Source: DATJAJ01 sp035622335 (GTDB lineage: Archaea; Thermoproteota; Nitrososphaeria; Nitrososphaerales; Gagatemarchaeaceae). From it: a stretch of 64,000 bases of DNA. Each line of letters begins with the position of its first letter. Position 1 is the stretch's first letter. The DNA is taken from the NCBI GenBank assembly GCA_035622335.1, contig DASPVO010000001.1, forward strand, positions 1 to 64,000. Direction: 5' to 3'. This document shows positions 59,299-64,000 of this stretch, one piece after another. Both the position numbers and the translations under genes were made by a program. The notes below the pieces were generated by a model. That model was not told the origin of the DNA, ran no database searches, and saw nothing but the letters and a program-made list of their open reading frames with translations.

Positions 59299-62200
59299 CT
59301 GGTCCTCGGCAGCGGCGCCATCAAGGTCGGAGAAGCCGGCGAGAGCTGGTAGAACCAGCCGCCAATTCGACTACTCCGGCAGTCAGTGCCTGAAGGCTCT
59401 CAGGGAGGAGGGTATCAAGTCCATACTCGTCAACCCGAACATAGCGACCATCCAGACGAGCGAGCAGTTCGCCGACAGGATACACTTTCTACCGGTGACG
59501 CCAGAGTACGTGGAGAGGATAATCGCAAGAGAGAGGCCCGACGCCGTGATGCTCGGCTTCGGTGGCCAGACCGCGCTGAACTGCGGCATCAAGCTGGCCG
59601 AGAAAAGCGTCTTCGAGAGGTATGGGACAAGGGTGCTGGGGACGCCGATAAGGGGGATCCAGGTCACCGAGGACAGGGCGCTCTTCAAGCAGGCGATGAT
59701 CGAGACGGGTCTGTCGGTCCCCCGTAGCGCCGCGGCTTACTCGTATGAGGACGCGAAGAGCTTCGTCGACCAGATAGGCTTCCCCGTTATTCTCCGCGTG
59801 GCATACACCCTCGGCGGGAAGGGAGGAGGCGTCGCGAGGAACGACGAGGAGCTCAAGAGGATAGTCGAGAAGGGGCTCAACAGTAGCATCGCGCACCAGG
59901 TTCTGGTCGAGGAGTACGTAGGCGGATGGAAGCAGATCGAGTACGAAGTGATGCGGGACACCAAGGACAATTCCATAGTCGTCTGCAACATGGAGAACCT
60001 ACTCGGGATGCGGGTGCACACGGGAGACAACATCGTGATAGCTCCTTCGCAGACGATCTCGAACAGGGAGTACCACATCCTGAGGAGCGCGGCGATCGCG
60101 GCCGCCAGGAAGTCGGAAATCATCGGCGAGTGCAACGTCCAGTTCGCCCTCGACACGCGCTCTGAGAAGTTCCACGTCATAGAGATCAACGCCAGGATGT
60201 CGAGGTCATCCGCGCTGGCATCCAAGGCGACAGGGTACCCGCTCGCCTACGTTGCGACCAAGCTCGCTCTCGGCTACAGCCTGACCGAGCTGAAGAACAG
60301 GGTCTCGGGCGTGACGACAGCACTCTTCGAACCATCGCTGGACTACGTCGTCCTGAAGATGCCGAGATGGGATACGACAAAGTTCGACGGCGCGACGAGG
60401 ACGATCGGGACGTCGATGAAGTCTATCGGAGAAGTGATGTCGATTGGCCGCGTCTTCGAAGAGGCCTTCCAGAAGGCCATGAGGATGCTCGACAGCAGGC
60501 CGTACTGGAGCGCTGAGCTCGACAGACCCGAGCCGGCAGAGGTCATCATGGGCCGCGTCGCGGTCCCTACCGACACGATCATGGTTGACCTCATGAAGGC
60601 GCTGGACGCCGGAGTCCCCGAGGAGCGGGTTGCGAAGCTGGGCGAGATCGACCCGTGGTTCGTCGCCAAGCTGGCCAACATAGTCAAGATGCGGAGGGTA
60701 TTGAAGGGGATGAACGAGGAGAGTCTTCGAGACTCCCCGGCTGTGCTCTCTGCCGCGAAGATGCTCGGTTTCTCCGACTCGCAGATAGGCCTGCTGATAG
60801 GTGCAAGCGGCGAAGCTGTCAGGTCGATCAGGGAGAAGGCGCACGTGAAGCCCGTCACCAAGCAGATAGACACTCTGGCGGCCGAGTGGCCCGCGCGGAC
60901 GAACTATCTCTACATGACATACGACGCCGATGTGGAGGAGGCGAAGCCCAGCCACCGGTCGAAGGCGCTGATCCTCGGAGCCGGACCCTACAGGATAGGG
61001 AGCTCTGTGGAGTTCGACTGGGGGACCATGCAGATGGCGTGGGCTCTGAAGAAGCAGGGCATCGAGGAGGCGATCGTAGTCAACTGCAATCCGGAGACCG
61101 TCTCCACCGACTTTGACATGAGCGACAGGCTCTACTTCGAAGAGCTCTCGGTTGAGAGGATAATGGAGATCTACGAGAAGGAGAAGCCAAGGGGCATCGT
61201 CCTCTGCGTGGGAGGACAGGTTCCGAACGACCTGGCGGCGAGACTCGCCGCAAGGGGAGCCAAAGTCCTGGGCACCTCATCGGAGTCGATCGAGCTCGCC
61301 GAAGACCGCAAGTCCTTCTCGTCGATGCTTGACCGCCTGGGGATCCCTCAGCCCGAGTGGGGAAGCTTTCCCGACGTCGAGTCGGCGAAGACCTTCTGCG
61401 ATAGAATCGGATACCCCGTCGTCGTCAGGCCTTCGCACGTCCTAAGCGGCTCAGCCATGCGAGTGGTCTGGAACGAGGGCGAGCTCGCGAACTACCTGCA
61501 GCGTGCGACAGACATCAGCCCGGAGTACTCCGTGACTGTGAGCAAATTCCTGGATGACGCTAAGGAGGTGGAGGTGGATGCCGTCTCGGACGGCGAGAAC
61601 ACGGTCATCGGGGCGGTCCTCGAGCACGTCCAGCGGGCAGGGGTGCACTCGGGCGACGCCATCATGTCGATACCGACCTTCTCCATCAGCGGAGAAGCGG
61701 AGCAGAAGATACGTTCCTACACGAGAAGGATCGCGAGGGGGGTCGAGGCGAGGGGCCCGCTCAACATCCAGTACATAGTGCGGGGAGACGACGTTTACGT
61801 GATCGAGTGCAACCTGAGGGCGTCGCGTTCTCTTCCCTTCGTGTCGAAGGCGACGGGCTTCAACCTGATTGAGCTGGTCGCCCCCGTCGTGATGGGACAG
61901 AAGCTGGAACGGACCGACGACGTGCCCATCCCCAAGGGGTACATGGTGAAGACCCCCCAGTTTTCCTTCATGCAGATAGACGGCGCCGAGCCTAGAGTCG
62001 GCGTGGAGATGCGGTCAACGGGAGAGGTCGCATGCTATGGACCAACGTTCGTAGAAGCTCTTAGGGACGCGTTCGTGGCGTCCGGTCATCGGATTCCGAG
62101 GAAGGGCGACCTCGGAATACTGCTTCCGTCGATGCCCGGGGAAAAGAAGAGGGTGGCACCGGTGCTGGAGAAGTTCAGACGCGAGGGAGTTGCTATAGTC

Positions 62201-62437
62201 GCGGCCGAGGGCGCTGAGCTCTCATCTGGAGGGACGGTGCAGGTCACGAGCCTCTCCGGTATGTTGAACCTGATCTCGGAGGGAAAGGTCGCTTTTCTCC
62301 TCTCGTTCAACGCGAACTCGAACGAACTCTCCGAAGAGATGCGCGCCGTGACCAGGAAGGCCGTGGAGCTCCAGGTTCAGGTCATCTCCTCCCCAGAAGA
62401 GGCTGAAGCACTAGCCGACTGCATCGGACTCGGCTGA
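59299..62437 (+). CDS. carB: Carbamoyl-phosphate synthase large subunit, split by a 22-base intron
   Basis: Exon 1 (to 59343) reads LVLGSGAIKVGEAGE; exon 2 (from 59366) resumes FDYSGSQCLKALREEG, together the standard CarB N-terminus. Between them 22 bases break the frame and include an in-frame TAG. The rest is intact: GGQTALNCGIKLAEKS, EINARMSRSSALASKATGYP (first ATP-grasp), NCNPETVSTDFDMSDRLYFE, ECNLRASRSLPFVSKATGF (second ATP-grasp) and a C-terminal allosteric domain. Spliced length is about 1038 residues, as expected. No ATG, GTG or TTG precedes exon 1 in frame after a TGA at 59263; CTG at 59299 is the best guess, though DIESVLVLGSG reads as coding further up. Confidence 0.88.
59344..59365 (+). 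other. BHB intron within carB mRNA
   Basis: Central helix GGCG (59338-59341) pairs with CGCC (59360-59363); inner helix GCTGG (59345-59349) pairs with CCAGC (59355-59359) around loop TAGAA. Three-base bulges AGA (59342-59344) and AAT (59364-59366) each take the cut after the second base, which excises exactly these 22 bases and joins GGC-GAG to TTC-GAC (G-E-F-D). No outer helix is seen. Splicing would need only the tRNA endonuclease and ligase. Confidence 0.85.
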
Positions 62438-62442
62438 GCCGC

Positions 62443-62979
62443 TTGCCCGCCGTCTCCTCGGAGCTCGTCGACGTTGTCGACGAGGAAGACGTGAAGGTTG
62501 GTACAAGGCCTCTGAGAGAGTGTCTCGAGCTCGGGCTTCTCCACAGGGCGGTCGCGGTCCTTGTCTTCGACAAGGCGGGCAGAGTGCTGATACAGAAGAG
62601 GAGCAAGGACAAGGCGTGGTATCCTGGGTTCTGGACGCTTTCGGCTACGGGTCACGTCAGGTCGGGAGAGACCTATGCTGAGGCGGCTGAGAGGGAGCTG
62701 AGGGAAGAGGCAGGAATCACGTGCGAGCTTGGCTTCGTCTCCAAGTTCCTGGACGCCAGATTGAGCCGAGGGGGCCTGACCGAATGGGAGTACGTCGGCA
62801 TCTTCGAAGGCAGGCACTCTGGTCCAGCGTCACCCGATGGCGTTGAGGTTGAGACCTTCTCCTACGTAGAGTTCGAGAGGCTGGTCAGTCCGGCCCCGGG
62901 CCTTCTGCTAACCCCCGACGCTGTGGCCGTCGCGAAGGAGTTCGTCATGTCTGGAGTTACCCATAGCGGTTCGGACTAA
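62443..62979 (+). CDS. Nudix hydrolase, isopentenyl-diphosphate isomerase-like subgroup
   Basis: A 178-residue Nudix protein. The Nudix box GHVRSGETYAEAAERELREEAGI near 72-94 is complete in its G, E and REXXEE residues. RECLELGLLHRAVAVLVFD and KRSKDKAWYPGFWTLSATG resemble the YfcD/IPP isomerase layout, but the Cys and His of true isomerases are not clear, so hydrolysis of a nucleotide or diphosphate is more likely. TTG at 62443, five bases after carB. Confidence 0.8.
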   Translation: MPAVSSELVDVVDEEDVKVGTRPLRECLELGLLHRAVAVLVFDKAGRVLIQKRSKDKAWYPGFWTLSATGHVRSGETYAEAAERELREEAGITCELGFVSKFLDARLSRGGLTEWEYVGIFEGRHSGPASPDGVEVETFSYVEFERLVSPAPGLLLTPDAVAVAKEFVMSGVTHSGSD

Positions 62980-63021
62980 GGCTCGAAGGCTTTTATCAGT
63001 TCGAGGGCCTAGTCAGCTGTC

Positions 63022-63405
63022 TTGGAACCACTGGATGAACTTGCCGACTTCCTCTCCGGAAACCGGAGGGCAATAGTGGTCTCGGACCGCGACGTTGACC
63101 TGAAGGACATCTCAAAAGACAACCGCATCTTCGTGCTCTGCATGGTCCAAGGTTCCCTGGCGGCTGGCGGGCGAGGGGGTGGCATTGGCGAGAGGACCGT
63201 CAGTGTTGTCTCATTCTTCAAGGTCGTTTCTGGGAAGGTGGAGAAGGTTTACGGGACGGAGGAGAGAGAGAAGATTGAGCGATTCGAAATCCCGTTCTAC
63301 GTCGCGCGGATCCCGATGACCCTGCGAGATGGGACCGAAATGATGGGTTACGGCGTTGTCGAGCCTGAATTGGTGGACAGATACGTCGCACTGCTCGCTC
63401 CTTAA
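63022..63405 (+). CDS. Hypothetical 127-residue protein
   Basis: Soluble protein with mixed strands, a glycine-rich loop AAGGRGGGIGERTVS near 47-61, and FEIPFYVARIPMTLRDG near 88. I do not recognise the family. TTG at 63022 is 28 bases after GGCTTTTATC, supporting both start and expression. Confidence 0.65.
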   Translation: MEPLDELADFLSGNRRAIVVSDRDVDLKDISKDNRIFVLCMVQGSLAAGGRGGGIGERTVSVVSFFKVVSGKVEKVYGTEEREKIERFEIPFYVARIPMTLRDGTEMMGYGVVEPELVDRYVALLAP

Positions 63406-63435
63406 ATACGGTCCGGCGTTTCGCGGCGAGAGAAG

Positions 63436-64000
63436 ATGAAGGTCCTGCTGACGGGCGCCTCCGGGATGGTCGGCAGAAACCTCTCCTCCTACTTCGAGCA
63501 GAACGGCGCTCAAGTCGTGCCAACCGACCTGAACGGTTGGGAGGTGAGCGGCGACCTTTTGGACAGAGACTTCGTCTTCGGTAAACTTGCCCACCTGGAT
63601 TTTGACGCCGTGGTCCACTTGGCCGCGATCACGGAGATCAGGAAGACGGTAGAGGATCCCAAGCTGTGCTTTGATGTGAACTGTGTGGGCACGTTGAACA
63701 TGCTGGAGATGAGCGCAAGGAAGGGGGTGGGCAGGTTCCTTCTCTCTTCCTCAGCGAACGTCTTCGGGGCTCCGAAGACCAACCCCGTAGAGGAGGGCGC
63801 TCCCTTCGACCCTCGTGTCCCCTATGACTACTCCAAGGTGATCTGCGAGAACCTCACGATGAGCTACCACAAGACGAAGTCTCTACCCGTGTCGATAACA
63901 AGGAGCTGGCTGCTCTTCGGAGAGCACGACCAGCCTTCGCGCGCGACCGTCCGTTTCATTCGCGCGTGCCTTAGAGGCGAGCCCCTCACTCTCTTCAACG
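63436..64000 (+). CDS. NAD-dependent epimerase/dehydratase (truncated at window end)
   Basis: The first 188 codons of an extended SDR protein. The cofactor loop TGASGMVG is at residues 6-13, AVVHLAAITEI near 62, LLSSSANVFG near 104 and the catalytic YDYSKVICE near 130. ATG at 63436 is 29 bases after the TATA-like CTTAAATAC. Probably a sugar-nucleotide epimerase such as UDP-glucose 4-epimerase type; the specificity lies partly beyond the window. Confidence 0.88.
   Translation, partial: MKVLLTGASGMVGRNLSSYFEQNGAQVVPTDLNGWEVSGDLLDRDFVFGKLAHLDFDAVVHLAAITEIRKTVEDPKLCFDVNCVGTLNMLEMSARKGVGRFLLSSSANVFGAPKTNPVEEGAPFDPRVPYDYSKVICENLTMSYHKTKSLPVSITRSWLLFGEHDQPSRATVRFIRACLRGEPLTLFN

Noticed and set aside
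59291..59494. carB as a pseudogene or a short protein starting at GTG 59495.
   Set aside because: The conserved N-terminus is fully present on both sides of a 22-base BHB segment and the remaining 980 codons are intact, so splicing explains it better than decay.
1..64000. CRISPR arrays, insertion sequences, phage genes, rRNA.
   Set aside because: No regularly spaced repeats, transposase or integrase frames, or rRNA sequence were seen; the gene content looks like core and catabolic chromosome.

Overview
The window is a GC-rich archaeal chromosome segment, densely packed with genes and with no stretch over about 190 bases lacking a call. Archaeal affiliation rests on TATA-like boxes centred about 26-31 bases before many start codons (leaderless transcripts), frequent TTG and GTG starts, PurS/PurL/PurQ and PyrI-type enzymes, and a tRNA with bulge-helix-bulge (BHB) introns. 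A member of the Thermoproteota, possibly a non-ammonia-oxidising Nitrososphaeria-like heterotroph, is my inference; no rRNA is present to prove it.

Layout. 0-17.6 kb: nucleotide and folate block: an IMP dehydrogenase-family enzyme, adenosine deaminase, folC, purB, then a convergent run purS-Q-L-F-N, folD, 5-formyl-THF cyclo-ligase, purE-C-M, with purH and purD alongside. Together these give IMP synthesis with folate one-carbon supply; no purK is seen. 17.7-21.7 kb: prenyl diphosphate synthase, an ABC-2 exporter and small membrane proteins. 21.8-28.5 kb: a 4-hydroxyphenylacetate/homoprotocatechuate meta-cleavage cluster (flavin reductase, HpaB, HpaD, FAH-family enzyme, aldehyde dehydrogenase, acetoacetate decarboxylase-like protein). 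28.5-37 kb: mixed metabolism (saccharopine dehydrogenase-like, CBS/zinc finger, M20 peptidase, malic enzyme, peroxiredoxin, amidohydrolase, cobalamin adenosyltransferase). 37-43 kb: CoA-thioester degradation set resembling the lower phenylacetyl-CoA route. 43.8 kb: tRNA-Ser(UGA). 44.5-50.2 kb: molybdenum cofactor genes moaB, moaC, moaA, moaD, moaE, xdhC-like, mocA-like, moeA. 50-52 kb: amidase and a membrane protein. 52-62.4 kb: the whole UMP pathway, pyrF-E-D-B-I-C leftward and carA-carB rightward, separated by a small winged-helix regulator and a cysteine-run peptide. 62.4-64 kb: Nudix protein, unknown protein and a truncated epimerase.

The strongest unusual signals: (1) carB is split by a 22-base insertion at 59344..59365 that forms a BHB motif, and its removal restores the conserved carB reading frame exactly; (2) tRNA-Ser(UGA) carries a 16-base intron at the non-canonical position 8/9 with a perfect BHB, and probably a 12-base one at 37/38; (3) pyrE has no ATG/GTG/TTG start and appears to begin with CTG in a CTGA overlap with pyrF, while pyrD and carB also lack canonical starts at their conserved N-termini; (4) a 33-residue peptide with a run of six cysteines sits just downstream of a Cys-bearing winged-helix regulator.
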